Source: Chitinophaga sp. XS-30 (lineage in GTDB: Bacteria; Bacteroidota; Bacteroidia; Chitinophagales; Chitinophagaceae). From it: a DNA stretch of 64,000 bases. The position numbers and the translations under genes were made by a program. Numbering within the stretch: position 1 is the first letter of the stretch; every line of letters begins with the position of its first letter. This document shows, one piece after another, positions 16,676 through 27,260 of the stretch. The notes under the pieces were generated by a model. The model searched no databases and had not been told where the DNA came from. It was given only the letters and a program-made list of their open reading frames with translations. The stretch is from assembly GCF_008086345.1 (NCBI RefSeq), contig NZ_CP043006.1, positions 1,858,032-1,922,031 on the forward strand, read 5' to 3'.

Positions 16676-19474
16676 ATGAGACAACGTTTATTGACAGGAT
16701 TATTGATATTACTCATCTCCGCCGCGCAGGGGCAGCACACGCTTGTGCAATACCTCTCCGGCGTGGATAACAACACCCGTGTGGAATGGGATTTCTTTTG
16801 CACCGGCGGCCGCAACAGCGGCTACTGGACGAAGATCAAAGTGCCCTCCTGCTGGGAGCAGCAGGGATTTGGCGAGTACAATTACGGCCGCGACTATAAA
16901 ACTTACGGTAAGAATTTCCGCTTCGCGGACGAGCAGGGCATGTACCGGCATACGTTCAACGTACCGGCTTCCTGGAAAGGGAAAACGGTGAACATCGTAT
17001 TTGAAGGATCGATGACGGACACTGAAGTGAAGATCAATGGAAAGCCCGCAGGGGCTGTGCATCAGGGGGCTTTTTACCGCTTCCGGTATGATATTACGGA
17101 CAAGCTGAAGTTCGGCGCCACCAATCTGCTGGAAGTTACTGTCAGCAAAATGTCCGCCGATGCTTCCGTGAATAATGCGGAGAGGCTGGCGGACTACTGG
17201 GTGTTTGGCGGCATCTTCCGCCCGGTGTACCTGGAAGTGCTGCCACAGCAACATATTGTGCAGACGGAGATCGATGCCCGTGCGGATGGTAACTTCCGCA
17301 TGAAAGTGCATACGAACGGCAGCGGCAAAGTCACGGCCCTGATCAGGGATGCCAAAGGAGAACAGGTAGCACAGGCCGGCGGTGTTGTAAAAGACGCCAT
17401 GGCATTCATCGATACAAAAGTGCCAAATGCTTTGCAATGGACTGCGGAAACACCGAACTTGTACCAGGTAACCCTCATCCTGAACCAGGGGCATCAGGTA
17501 ACAGAAAAGTTCGGCTTCCGCACCATTGAGATCCGCCACCGCGACGGCATCTACCTGAACGGGGTAAAGATCAAAATGAAAGGGGTGAACCGCCACTGTT
17601 TCTGGCCGGAGAGCGGCAGGACCCTGAATGATGAGATACAGCTGAAAGACGTGCAGCTCATCAAGGAAATGAATATGAATGCCGTCCGCTGCGCACACTA
17701 CCCGCCGGATAAACGTTTCCTGGAACTGTGCGACAGCCTGGGGCTTTATGTGCTGGATGAACTGGCCGGATGGCAAACCGCTTACAGCACCAAAGCAGGA
17801 AAGCCGCTGGTAAAGGAAATGGTGCAGCGCGATGTGAACCATCCCTCCGTTATCTTCTGGAGCAATGGCAATGAAGGCGGGCACAACAAGGAACTGGATG
17901 ATGACTACGGAAAATACGACCTGAGCAACCGCCCGGTCATTCATGCGCATCACCGCCCCGGAAACCAGTTCAACGGCATTGACTGCAATCACTACGAAGA
18001 TTATTACAGCACACAGAAAATATTGGCGGATACGAATATTTACATGGTCACGGAGTTCCTGCACAGCCAGGATGACGGCGGTGGCGGGGCTGCCCTGCAT
18101 GACTTCTGGGAGCTGCACTGGAACGCGGAAAGGGGAGCGGGCGGTTTTCTATGGGCCTTTATGGATGAAGGGGCCGTACGCACGGATCTGAACAATATCA
18201 TCGATGTGAACGGGCTGAATGGTCCGGATGGCGTACTTGGCCCGCACCGGGAGAAAGAAGGCAGCTATTATGCGATCCGCGAAATATTTTCCCCGGTAAA
18301 GCTCAGCTTTCCGGCCGCGTTTACTGGAACAGTGGAGGTGGAGAACCGTTTTCATTTCACCAACCTGCAGCAATGCAGGTTGCAGTGGGGGCTGGTGAAT
18401 TTCCGCAAACCTGGAGATGCTGTAGCAGGATATGACGTGATAAAAAAAGGCAGTGCCCAACCGGCGGATATCGCGCCGTTGGGGAAGGGCACAATTTCAC
18501 TGGGACTGCCCGGCGACTGGCGGCAGTATGATGCTATTGTGCTGGCAGCTTATGATCCTTTTCAAAAGGAAATATACCGCTGGGTACACCGGCTCCGGCC
18601 CAATACCGGTTTGCTGAATGGCGTCCTTACGCTCAACGGCGCTTCAGGCTCCGCACAGGAATCAGATTCCCTTATCACCCTATCGGGCAGGCAGGTGACC
18701 GTGCAGCTGCATAAAAGGACCGGCATGATCACGAGTGTGAAACATGCCGCCGGCGATGCGCCCTCCTTCGGCAACGGCCCTTTGCTGGTCAGCGGAGCTG
18801 CTACTGTAAAGGCGGTAACAGTATCGGACGGTGAAGCGGAATTCATCTACGAAGGAAACATGAAATATGTGCGCTGGAAGATGGACAGCAGCGGCTGGCT
18901 GCGCATGGAATACGAATATGCTCTTGATGGAACATATCCCTTTGCCGGTATCACTTTCACTTACCCGGAGCACTTCGTGCTGGGTGCAAAATGGCTGGGC
19001 AAAGGCCCGTCGAGAGTATGGAAGAACCGTATGCAGGGCGTTACGGATAACGTCTGGATGAATGCGTATAACAATGCCTCCGCCGGCAGCGCACCCTGGA
19101 CCTTTCCTGAATTCAAGGGATATTACGCCGACATCGCATGGATGGAAATGAATACTGTGCAGGGCAAGTTCTGCATTGCGTCGCCGGATACCGGCCTCTA
19201 CGTTCGCCTGTTTGATTTTTACGGCTTGAATGATGCGCGGCCCAATCCTGCGCTACCCCCGGGAACATTGTCTTTCCTGGACGCTATTCCGCCCATCGGT
19301 ACAAAGCTCGCATTCAACATCAACAACAATACCCGCTCCCTCGGGCCCGCCAGCGAACCGAATGAGATGCACGGCAGCAGAAAACGCACCCTGTATTTCT
19401 ATTTCGGCCTGCCCAAACCCGGGAACGGAAAGAAAGAACAATATAACCGACCGGCAGTAAATGATCTGTTATGA
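16676..19474 (+). CDS. GH2-family glycoside hydrolase (probable beta-galactosidase)
   Basis: A 932-residue secreted GH2 enzyme with a signal peptide ending SAAQGQ. The sugar-binding domain comes first (KIKVPSCWEQQGFGEYNYGR), then an immunoglobulin-like domain, then the TIM barrel with MKGVNRHCFWPESGR. The acid/base glutamate is E400 in SNGNEGG, and the nucleophile is predicted to be E460 in MVTEFLH. C-terminal beta domains complete the chain. In this locus it most likely removes beta-galactose from galactan or arabinogalactan side chains. Beta-glucuronidase or another GH2 activity cannot be excluded. Its stop overlaps the next start (ATGA). Confidence 0.88.
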   Translation: MRQRLLTGLLILLISAAQGQHTLVQYLSGVDNNTRVEWDFFCTGGRNSGYWTKIKVPSCWEQQGFGEYNYGRDYKTYGKNFRFADEQGMYRHTFNVPASWKGKTVNIVFEGSMTDTEVKINGKPAGAVHQGAFYRFRYDITDKLKFGATNLLEVTVSKMSADASVNNAERLADYWVFGGIFRPVYLEVLPQQHIVQTEIDARADGNFRMKVHTNGSGKVTALIRDAKGEQVAQAGGVVKDAMAFIDTKVPNALQWTAETPNLYQVTLILNQGHQVTEKFGFRTIEIRHRDGIYLNGVKIKMKGVNRHCFWPESGRTLNDEIQLKDVQLIKEMNMNAVRCAHYPPDKRFLELCDSLGLYVLDELAGWQTAYSTKAGKPLVKEMVQRDVNHPSVIFWSNGNEGGHNKELDDDYGKYDLSNRPVIHAHHRPGNQFNGIDCNHYEDYYSTQKILADTNIYMVTEFLHSQDDGGGGAALHDFWELHWNAERGAGGFLWAFMDEGAVRTDLNNIIDVNGLNGPDGVLGPHREKEGSYYAIREIFSPVKLSFPAAFTGTVEVENRFHFTNLQQCRLQWGLVNFRKPGDAVAGYDVIKKGSAQPADIAPLGKGTISLGLPGDWRQYDAIVLAAYDPFQKEIYRWVHRLRPNTGLLNGVLTLNGASGSAQESDSLITLSGRQVTVQLHKRTGMITSVKHAAGDAPSFGNGPLLVSGAATVKAVTVSDGEAEFIYEGNMKYVRWKMDSSGWLRMEYEYALDGTYPFAGITFTYPEHFVLGAKWLGKGPSRVWKNRMQGVTDNVWMNAYNNASAGSAPWTFPEFKGYYADIAWMEMNTVQGKFCIASPDTGLYVRLFDFYGLNDARPNPALPPGTLSFLDAIPPIGTKLAFNINNNTRSLGPASEPNEMHGSRKRTLYFYFGLPKPGNGKKEQYNRPAVNDLL

Positions 19475-21555
19475 GAACCTTGTGGCTGATACTATTTTTT
19501 AACCCATTGTACGCACAGCAGCGTATCGACCGCGAAGCGCTCGTGCAAAGGCATGCTGTGCATGTACAGCAGTTTGACCCGCTGTCTTCCCTCTCTGTTG
19601 GTAACGGCAATTTCGCCTTTACGGTAGATGCGACCGGCATGCAGAGTTTCCCGGATGCGTATGCTGCGGGCGTTCCCCTCGGCACCCAATCCGTCTGGGG
19701 CTGGCACAGCTTCCCCAATACGGAAGGGTTGCGGTTTGAGGAATCCATAAAGGAATATGCACTGGAAGGCAGAAAGATACCTTATTCCGTACAGCTGAAA
19801 AACAAGGCCGTTGATTACTTCCGGGCAAATCCGCACCGTTTGCAGCTCGGGAACATCGGCATGGAAATAATAAAGAAAGATGGTACGCCTGCCACGCCAA
19901 AGGATATACGAAATATTCATCAGCAGCTGGATATGTGGAGCGGCGCTATCACCAGTGAATTTACGGTGGAAGACGTACCGGTAAAGGTCATCACCGTCTG
20001 CCATTCACGGCAGGATGCGGTGGCGTTCAGGATCAGCTCCCCGCTTTTGCAGGAGCAACGGCTGATGCTGCGTATTCGCATTCCCTATCCCGGCGGCGCC
20101 TGGAAGGATGTGGGCAATCACTGGAATACCGGGCAGCCGCAGTCCACTACCTTCTCTGAAGACGGATACCTGGAATGCTCGCTGGATACCACCCGGTATT
20201 ACATCGGCCTCCGCTGGTCATCCATCACCGGTATGCGGGAAGCTGCACCCCATTATTTTCTCATCACACCCGCAAAAGCGGATGATTTTGAATTGACAGC
20301 CGGATTTTCGCTGAACAAGCCTGCTGTACCGGCTTTCCATGAAACGTTGCAGGAAAGCGCGCAGGCCTGGAAAACATTCTGGCAGAGCGGCGGCGCCGTT
20401 GATCTTTCCGGCAGCACCGATCCCCGTGCGCATGAACTGGAAAGGAGGGTGATCCTTTCACAATATCTGACCCGCATCCAATGCGCAGCCGGTTATCCGC
20501 CACAGGAAACGGGGCTGACCTATAACAGCTGGTTCGGGAAACCGCACCTGGAAATGCACTGGTGGCATGCCGTGCATTTTGCATTATGGGGACGACCGGA
20601 GCTGATGGAAAAAAGCCTGGACTGGTATTTTACCGTAGCGAAAAAAGCGCGGCGCCTCGCTATAAGACAGGGCTTCGGGGGCATCCGCTGGCAAAAGATG
20701 ACGGACAACAACGGCGATGAATCCCCGTCTTCCGTAGCGGCCTTTCTCATCTGGCAGCAACCTCATTTCATTTATATGGTGGAGCTGTTGTACCGCCATC
20801 ATCAGGATGAAGCCGTGCTGAACAAGTATAAAGACCTCCTGTTTGCTACGGCGGACTTCATGGCATCATTCCCCACTTACGATGCGCGCACCGGACGGTA
20901 TAACCTCGGCAAAGGACTGATCCCAGCGCAGGAATGCTTCGATGCGGTGACAACTTTCAATCCCACGTACGAGCTGGCTTACTGGCACTGGGCGCTCAAT
21001 ACCGCGCAGTTATGGCGGGAAAGACTGCAATTGCCGCGGGAAAGGAAATGGGATGAAATACTGGCTAAACTGGCGCCGCTGCCGCAGCAGAACGGGGTGT
21101 ACCTCGCTACTGAAAGCACACCGGATTGTTATACGAATGAACGTTATCTCGCCGATCATCCCGCAGTGCTGGGCGCTTACAGCACCCTGCCCGCAGCGAA
21201 TGGCCTGGATACAACAGTAATGAAAAATACCCTGGAACTGGTATGGCAAAAATGGAAATGGGACCATACCTGGGGATGGGACTTCCCGCTCGTAGCCATG
21301 ACCGCCGCAAGGCTGCACATGCCCGAAAAGGCCCTGGATGCCTTGCTGATGCCTGTACGCACGAATACCTATCTCATCAACGGACATAACTACCAGGATG
21401 AACGGCTGACGGTCTACCTGCCCGGCAATGGCGGCCTGCTCAGCGCTGTGGCGATGATGTGTGCCGGTGTGGATGCCGGCCCCCGGGTGAATATCGGTTT
21501 CCCGGCAGACGGAAGCTGGAACGTGAAATGGGAAGGTTTGCACAAGATGTTCTGA
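19471..21555 (+). CDS. putative six-hairpin (GH65-like) glycosidase of unknown specificity
   Basis: A 694-residue protein with an N-terminal signal peptide (FFNPLYAQ). An N-terminal beta-sandwich region contains LSSLSVGNGNFAFTVDATG and SVWGWHSFPNTEG. This is followed by a helical (alpha/alpha)6-type barrel with EMHWWHAVHFALWG, ETGLTYNSWFGKPHL and ELAYWHWALNTAQLW. This layout is that of GH65-like and related six-hairpin glycosidases, but I do not recognize a characterized family. It overlaps the GH2 gene by 4 bp and ends 1 bp before the DUF4450-type gene, so translational coupling and a role in the same pathway are strongly implied. Confidence 0.65.
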   Translation: MRTLWLILFFNPLYAQQRIDREALVQRHAVHVQQFDPLSSLSVGNGNFAFTVDATGMQSFPDAYAAGVPLGTQSVWGWHSFPNTEGLRFEESIKEYALEGRKIPYSVQLKNKAVDYFRANPHRLQLGNIGMEIIKKDGTPATPKDIRNIHQQLDMWSGAITSEFTVEDVPVKVITVCHSRQDAVAFRISSPLLQEQRLMLRIRIPYPGGAWKDVGNHWNTGQPQSTTFSEDGYLECSLDTTRYYIGLRWSSITGMREAAPHYFLITPAKADDFELTAGFSLNKPAVPAFHETLQESAQAWKTFWQSGGAVDLSGSTDPRAHELERRVILSQYLTRIQCAAGYPPQETGLTYNSWFGKPHLEMHWWHAVHFALWGRPELMEKSLDWYFTVAKKARRLAIRQGFGGIRWQKMTDNNGDESPSSVAAFLIWQQPHFIYMVELLYRHHQDEAVLNKYKDLLFATADFMASFPTYDARTGRYNLGKGLIPAQECFDAVTTFNPTYELAYWHWALNTAQLWRERLQLPRERKWDEILAKLAPLPQQNGVYLATESTPDCYTNERYLADHPAVLGAYSTLPAANGLDTTVMKNTLELVWQKWKWDHTWGWDFPLVAMTAARLHMPEKALDALLMPVRTNTYLINGHNYQDERLTVYLPGNGGLLSAVAMMCAGVDAGPRVNIGFPADGSWNVKWEGLHKMF

Positions 21556-21556
21556 C

Positions 21557-24500
21557 ATGATGAAACGATGGACCATAAGCATTGTAATGATCTGCCTGGC
21601 TGGAACTGCTGCGGCGCAGGATCAGCTATGGCACAATAAACAACGTCATGCGCACTATTTCCCGCAGGGAACGGACTTCGTTTGCGAGAACGGCAAGCTG
21701 CGTTTCAACCGCGCCCTTTATGGCGGCAACACGGCCTTCCGGGTGGAAGCAGGCGATCTTCCCGAGTTTGCCATGTACCTGCCGGGCATGGGCGGCAATC
21801 TGAAATTCGGACTGGTGTCCGGTGGCCGCGGCAAATGGCTGATCAATGCGGAACATATCAGGGCGGTGTACAGTCCGGGTAAAATGCATTATGAAATAAA
21901 AGATCCGCTGCTGGGAAAAGGGGTAATGCGGATAGAAGTACTGGCATTGTATGAAGCGGAAGGAATGATCGTAAAAACAACATTCCGGGACGCACCGCCG
22001 CAGGCGGAACTGGTGTGGGTGTACGGTGGTGTGAGCGGAAAGAAATTTTCCCGTAATGGTGACATCGGCGCTGATCCGGAATCATCCTTCTACCTGCATG
22101 CCTCCGCCTGTAAGGACAATGCCTGGGATATAAATGGCAATGCGTTTACGGTAACTTACGGCGGAGGGAAAAAAATATCCGGCATTTTCCCCGATGTAAA
22201 AACAGGGGATGCCTCTATGTTGCAAACCCCCGCGGATGTTTATGCATCAACCGTCGCAGCGGCGCCTGTGGTCACCGGAAAGATGGCCGCTACTGCAACA
22301 GACCGTTACTTTCTGCTACTCCATATGTCAGACTATACGAAGCAGCGTTTTACAGATATATTCAGCGATCCGGGTAAAACCGCGAAGGTGATACCGGAGA
22401 TCTTCCGGCAGGCAGACCTGGACAGGGCGCGGCTGGCGAACAGGATCAGGCTGCAAACGCCCGATCCTTATCTCAATACGCTCGGCGGTGCATTGAGCAT
22501 GGCCGCAGATGCCATATGGGAAGATCCTACCTTCCTGCATGGTGCCGTAGCCTGGCGGATGCGGCTGAATGCCTGGCGCGGCGCCTATGTGGCGGACCCG
22601 CTGGGCTGGCATGACCGGGCACGGACGCACTTTTCCAGTTACGCCCGGTCGCAGGTAACGGCACCTCCTGTCACCGGCGTGGTGATGGATACCGCACGCA
22701 ACCTCGCCCGTCACGAGGAAAAGATAGGCACCTTTCTTTTCAGCGATGGCTACATCTGCCGGAATCCCGATGGCGATATCCGCGCGCATCATTACGACAT
22801 GAACCTCGTATTTGTCGATCAACTGCTCCGGCACTTTAACTGGACGGGCGATACGGCCTATGTGCGCGAAATGTGGCCGCTCATCAAAAGGCATCTCGCC
22901 TGGGAGAAAAGGAATTTCGACAGTGATAACGATGGCCTCTATGACGCTTATGCCGCCATCTGGGCCAGTGATGCCCTGCAGTACAGCGGAGGCGGTGTTA
23001 CCCACACATCGGCCTACAATTATTTCGCTAATAAAACTGCTGCTTCGCTGGCCGCGCTGATCGGAGAAGATGCACATCCATACCGGGAGGAAGCAGACAG
23101 GATATATGCCGCTATGCAACAGCACCTCTGGCTGCCGCAGTACGGATGGTTCGCGGAGTATAAAGATAAAATGGGCCGTCAGCTCGTGCATTCCTCACCC
23201 GGTGTATGGACGATCTATCATGCGATAGATTCCCGTGTGCCTGACGATTTCCAGGCCTGGCAGTCGCTGCAATACATTTCCAGCCATATCCCGCGTTTGC
23301 CGGTGCAGGCAAAAGGTTTTCCGAAAAAGGGGCTCTATCTGCACAGCACGTCCAACTGGCAACCCTATACCTGGTCCGTCAACAATGTAGCGCTGGCGGA
23401 GAACCTGCATACGGCGCTGGCCTACTGGCAGGGGAACCGCGCCGGAGATGCTTTTCAGCTCTGGCGCAGCGCCTTGCTGGAAAGTTTTTACCTCAGCGCC
23501 AGTCCGGGCGGATTTCAGCAGCTTTCTTTTTACGATGCAGTCCGTGGAGAATTGTACCGCGATTTTGCAGACCCGATCGGCATGGCGGGAAGAACCTTGG
23601 TGGAAGGGCTTTTTGGCATACAGCCGGATGCTTTGCATGATACGTTGCTCATCCGCCCCGGTTTCCCTTTGGAATGGGATCATGCCAGGCTGGAAGTGCC
23701 GGATATTACTTTCGGGTTCTCCGGGAAAGGGAATACAGACCGGTATGAGATAAAACAGTCTTTTCGAAAAAAGCTCCGGCTCAAACTGATACTCCCCGCA
23801 AAGCGGGATGAAGTGGAGATGATTACGATCAACGGCAAGCCGGTAAAATATACTGCCTTGCATGCCGTTGACGTACCGGCATTACAGCTGACCGCACCAG
23901 CTGCAGCTGTGTACCACATTGAGATACGGTGGAAAGGGAAACCGTTCGATAAATTGCAGCAGGCAATATCCGGCCAATTGCTGGAGGCCGTTATGCCGGG
24001 CGCACAAATGCTGAAGGTCTTTGATCCGCAGCAAGCACTCGGGAATGCGCGGATAGCAGGCTCGCGTACAAGCGCCAGCTCCGGCCGACGCCCGGCAGGA
24101 ATAAATGGTAGCTCCGCTAACGGTACCGCCGGTGCAAAACTCACCGCTACACTCACTCCCGGCGCAGGCAGCAAAACCGTATTCCTGCAAATGAAACAGG
24201 GCGCTTTCTCCTGGTGGCAGCCACTTTCTTTTGAGATAGCAGCAGCCCCTCAACAACGTGTTCCTTCCACCGGCGGCCACTATGAAAAAGTCCGGCTGGA
24301 CCGTTATTTCAACGACAAGGTGACGAATATATTCAAACAGGCATATCTTTCCCCCCGTCCCGTCATGCCCACACTGCAACTGCCGGTGCAGGGGATCGGC
24401 AACTGGTGTTATCCGTTCACCATGGCAACGGTTGATGATGCCGGGCTGAGGAAGGCCGCCGGGGCACAGAACAGCATCACTTCCACGGATGGCGTGCCTT

Positions 24501-25003
24501 TCAGCACACCCTCGGATACCCTGAAAAAGAACATCGTCTTTACCTCCCTTTGGGATAACTACCCGGAATCGGCCACCATAGCACTGAACGGAACGGCGGA
24601 ACATCTTTACCTGCTGATGGCAGGCACCACCAATCCCATGCAAAGCAGAATGACCAACGGGTTCGTGATCGTGTCCTACACAGACGGCGAATGCGATTCC
24701 CTCCGGCTCAACAATCCGCAGAACTGGTGGCCCATAGAACAGGATTATTATACCGATGGATACGCCTTCACCACAGACGCCCCGCACCCGGAGCGCCTGT
24801 ACCTGAAAACAGGGCGCTTCGCAAAGGGACTGGAGGAATATACTCCTATCAAAGGGTTTTCCCTCCGCGGCATCGATGGCGGCGCCGCAACGCGGCTGGA
24901 CATGCCGTTGCGTTCCGGTAAAACATTACAGTCACTCACCGTACAGGCATATACAAACGATGTTGTCATCGGGCTGATGGCAGCAACATTATTAAGAAAA
25001 TGA
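21557..25003 (+). CDS. DUF4450-type large secreted protein, putative glycosidase
   Basis: An 1148-residue protein with a signal peptide ending GTAAAQ. The N-terminus (FRVEAGDLPEFAMYLPGMGG, KWLINAEHIRAVY) matches what I know of DUF4450 proteins of Bacteroidota PULs. The middle is a six-hairpin-like barrel (HHYDMNLVFVDQLLRHFNW, DSDNDGLYDAYAAIWASDAL). A C-terminal beta region follows that includes a low-complexity Ala/Gly/Ser linker near residues 830-880. ATGs at 21557 and 21560 are both possible. The activity is not established to my knowledge; the tight operon with RG-I enzymes suggests action on a side chain or on disaccharide ends. Confidence 0.68.
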   Translation: MMKRWTISIVMICLAGTAAAQDQLWHNKQRHAHYFPQGTDFVCENGKLRFNRALYGGNTAFRVEAGDLPEFAMYLPGMGGNLKFGLVSGGRGKWLINAEHIRAVYSPGKMHYEIKDPLLGKGVMRIEVLALYEAEGMIVKTTFRDAPPQAELVWVYGGVSGKKFSRNGDIGADPESSFYLHASACKDNAWDINGNAFTVTYGGGKKISGIFPDVKTGDASMLQTPADVYASTVAAAPVVTGKMAATATDRYFLLLHMSDYTKQRFTDIFSDPGKTAKVIPEIFRQADLDRARLANRIRLQTPDPYLNTLGGALSMAADAIWEDPTFLHGAVAWRMRLNAWRGAYVADPLGWHDRARTHFSSYARSQVTAPPVTGVVMDTARNLARHEEKIGTFLFSDGYICRNPDGDIRAHHYDMNLVFVDQLLRHFNWTGDTAYVREMWPLIKRHLAWEKRNFDSDNDGLYDAYAAIWASDALQYSGGGVTHTSAYNYFANKTAASLAALIGEDAHPYREEADRIYAAMQQHLWLPQYGWFAEYKDKMGRQLVHSSPGVWTIYHAIDSRVPDDFQAWQSLQYISSHIPRLPVQAKGFPKKGLYLHSTSNWQPYTWSVNNVALAENLHTALAYWQGNRAGDAFQLWRSALLESFYLSASPGGFQQLSFYDAVRGELYRDFADPIGMAGRTLVEGLFGIQPDALHDTLLIRPGFPLEWDHARLEVPDITFGFSGKGNTDRYEIKQSFRKKLRLKLILPAKRDEVEMITINGKPVKYTALHAVDVPALQLTAPAAAVYHIEIRWKGKPFDKLQQAISGQLLEAVMPGAQMLKVFDPQQALGNARIAGSRTSASSGRRPAGINGSSANGTAGAKLTATLTPGAGSKTVFLQMKQGAFSWWQPLSFEIAAAPQQRVPSTGGHYEKVRLDRYFNDKVTNIFKQAYLSPRPVMPTLQLPVQGIGNWCYPFTMATVDDAGLRKAAGAQNSITSTDGVPFSTPSDTLKKNIVFTSLWDNYPESATIALNGTAEHLYLLMAGTTNPMQSRMTNGFVIVSYTDGECDSLRLNNPQNWWPIEQDYYTDGYAFTTDAPHPERLYLKTGRFAKGLEEYTPIKGFSLRGIDGGAATRLDMPLRSGKTLQSLTVQAYTNDVVIGLMAATLLRK

Positions 25004-27250
25004 TGAGAAAGATCCTTTTACTGCTGCTGCTTTGCAACGCAGCGCTTGCACAACAGACAGATTCCGTTCATATGTTCGCCTATTTCCGGCAGAACGGAGA
25101 AGATGGTTTGCACCTGGCCTATAGCCGGGATGGTTATACCTGGAGCGCCCTCAAAGGCGACAGTTCCTTCCTGAAACCCACCGCGGGGAAAGACAAGCTG
25201 ATGCGCGATCCCTGCATTATCCGCGGCGCGGACGGCAAATTCCATATGGTCTGGACCGTCAGCTGGAATGAACAAAGCATCGGGTATGCTTCGTCTGAAG
25301 ACCTCGTGCACTGGAGCCCGCAAAAGGACATTCCCGTGATGGCGCATGAACCGGGCGCCCGTAACTGCTGGGCGCCGGAAGTGACCTACGACCCGGCAAA
25401 AAAGGAATACATGATCTACTGGGCCACCACCATTCCCGGCAGATTTAAAGAAGGCGATACCGCGGGAGATGACAAGTACAACCATCGCATGTACTACGTT
25501 ACCACAAAAGATTTTTCAACTTTCAGCAAAACGCGGCTGCTGTACGATCACAAGTTTAATGTGATAGATGCCAGCATTCAACGGAACGGAAAGCAATACG
25601 TGATGTTCCTGAAAGATGAGACCAAAACCCCGCCGCAGAAGAATATCCGCATCGCCACGGCCGGAAAGCTCACCGGCCCGTACACGAAGCCCTCCGTGCC
25701 CATCACCGGGAACTACTGGGCGGAAGGGCCTACAGCCCTGAAAATAAAGGATACATGGATCGTGTATTTCGATAAATATACCCAACACAAATATGGTGCT
25801 GTTACATCTGCCGATCTGGAAAACTGGACGGATGTATCCGACCGTCTCGTGATGCCGGACGGCATCCGGCATGGTACGGCATTCACCATTTCCGCTGCGG
25901 AATTTAACCGCCTGGCGGGATTGACGGGCTATACTGCCGCGCCGGACCTTAGCTGGACAAAGCGGGTAGGCGCGAAATCATTTCCTGCTGCGCAAAAAAT
26001 ATTTACGGCGAACGACTACGGCGCCGTCAGTGATACCACCACCATGAACACCGCTTTCATCCAGAAGGCAATAGATGATTGTGCCGCCAAAGGCGGCGGG
26101 ATCGTTACGCTGAAACCCGGCACCTACGTTACCGGTTCCCTGTTCATCAAAAGCAATGTGAATTTTCGTATAGATGACGGCGTTACATTGCTCGGTTCAC
26201 AGGATTTCAAAGACTACCCCGAGATAGACACCCGCATCGCCGGTATAGAAATGAAATGGCCCGCGGCTATGATCAATATGCTGAACGTGAAGAATGCAGC
26301 CCTCACGGGAACGGGTACGATCAACGGCAGAGGCCGTTTCTGCTGGGATAAATACTGGAAGATGCGCAAGGAGGATTATGAGCCGCGCGGTCTCCGCTGG
26401 ATCGTGGACTATGATGCCAAGCGTGTGCGTACCGTACTGGTGCAGCATTCCGAAGATATCACGCTCAAAGGCATCACCATCAAAAACGCCGGCTTCTGGA
26501 CGGTGCAGTTGTTGTATTCCACCCGCATTACCGCAGATGGCCTGGTGATCCGCAACAACGAAGACGGCAAAGGTCCAAGTACCGATGGTATAGACGTGGA
26601 TTCCTCCACCTGGGTGCTGATAGAGAACTGCGATATAGATTGCAACGACGATGATTTTTGCCTGAAAGCGGGCCGGGACTGGGATGGATTGCGGGTGAAC
26701 AGGCCAACGGAATACGTGGTGATCCGCAAATGCATCGCCCGCAGGGGTGGCGGCCTGCTGACCCTTGGCAGCGAGACCTCCGGCGGCATCCGCCACGTAC
26801 TGGCCGGAAGACCTCATCGGAAAAGGCACGGGCAACGGCTTCCACATCAAATCAGCCATCACCCGAGGCGGTATCGTGGAAGACATTCACTTCCGCAATA
26901 TCACGCTGGACAGTGTGGGCAATGCCTTCCACTTTACCATGAACTGGAACCCTTCCTACAGCTATTCCCGTTTGCCGGATAACATCCACCCGGATTCCAT
27001 TCCGTCGCATTGGAAAACCATGCTGCAAAAGGTGGAACCGGCGGAGAAGGGCATCCCGCATTTCCGGAACATCTATATTTCCAACATCAGGGCAACCGGA
27101 GTGAAACGTGTCATCAGCGCGAAAGGGATGCCGGAATCACCGCTGGAGAACTTCCATTTTACAGATGTGCATATTGAGGGAAATACAAAAGGAGAGATTG
27201 AGTTTGACAAAGACTGGCAGTTCATCCGCTCTTCTTTTACCGCCAAATAA
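25000..27250 (+). CDS. GH43-GH28 fusion, interrupted by a +1 frameshift near 26804
   Basis: Frame 1 from 25000 encodes a signal peptide (CNAALAQ), a five-bladed GH43-type domain (MRDPCIIRGADGKFHMVW, ARNCWAPEVTYDP, GNYWAEGPTALK) and then a GH28 parallel beta-helix (STDGIDVDSSTWVLIENCDI, DDDFCLKAG, LTLGSETSGGIRHVLA). After GIRHVLA the frame turns to nonsense and stops at 26982. The correct continuation (EDLIGKGTGNGFHIKS, then VEDIHFRNITLDSVGNAFHF) is in the next frame and runs to 27250. Dropping one base in GGCCGG at about 26803-26806 gives VLAEDLIGKG and a 749-residue protein. GH28 would cut galacturonate-containing backbone and GH43 an arabinose/galactose side chain. A real mutation or a sequencing error are both possible. 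Confidence 0.85.
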
Positions 27251-27260
27251 TGATCACCCC

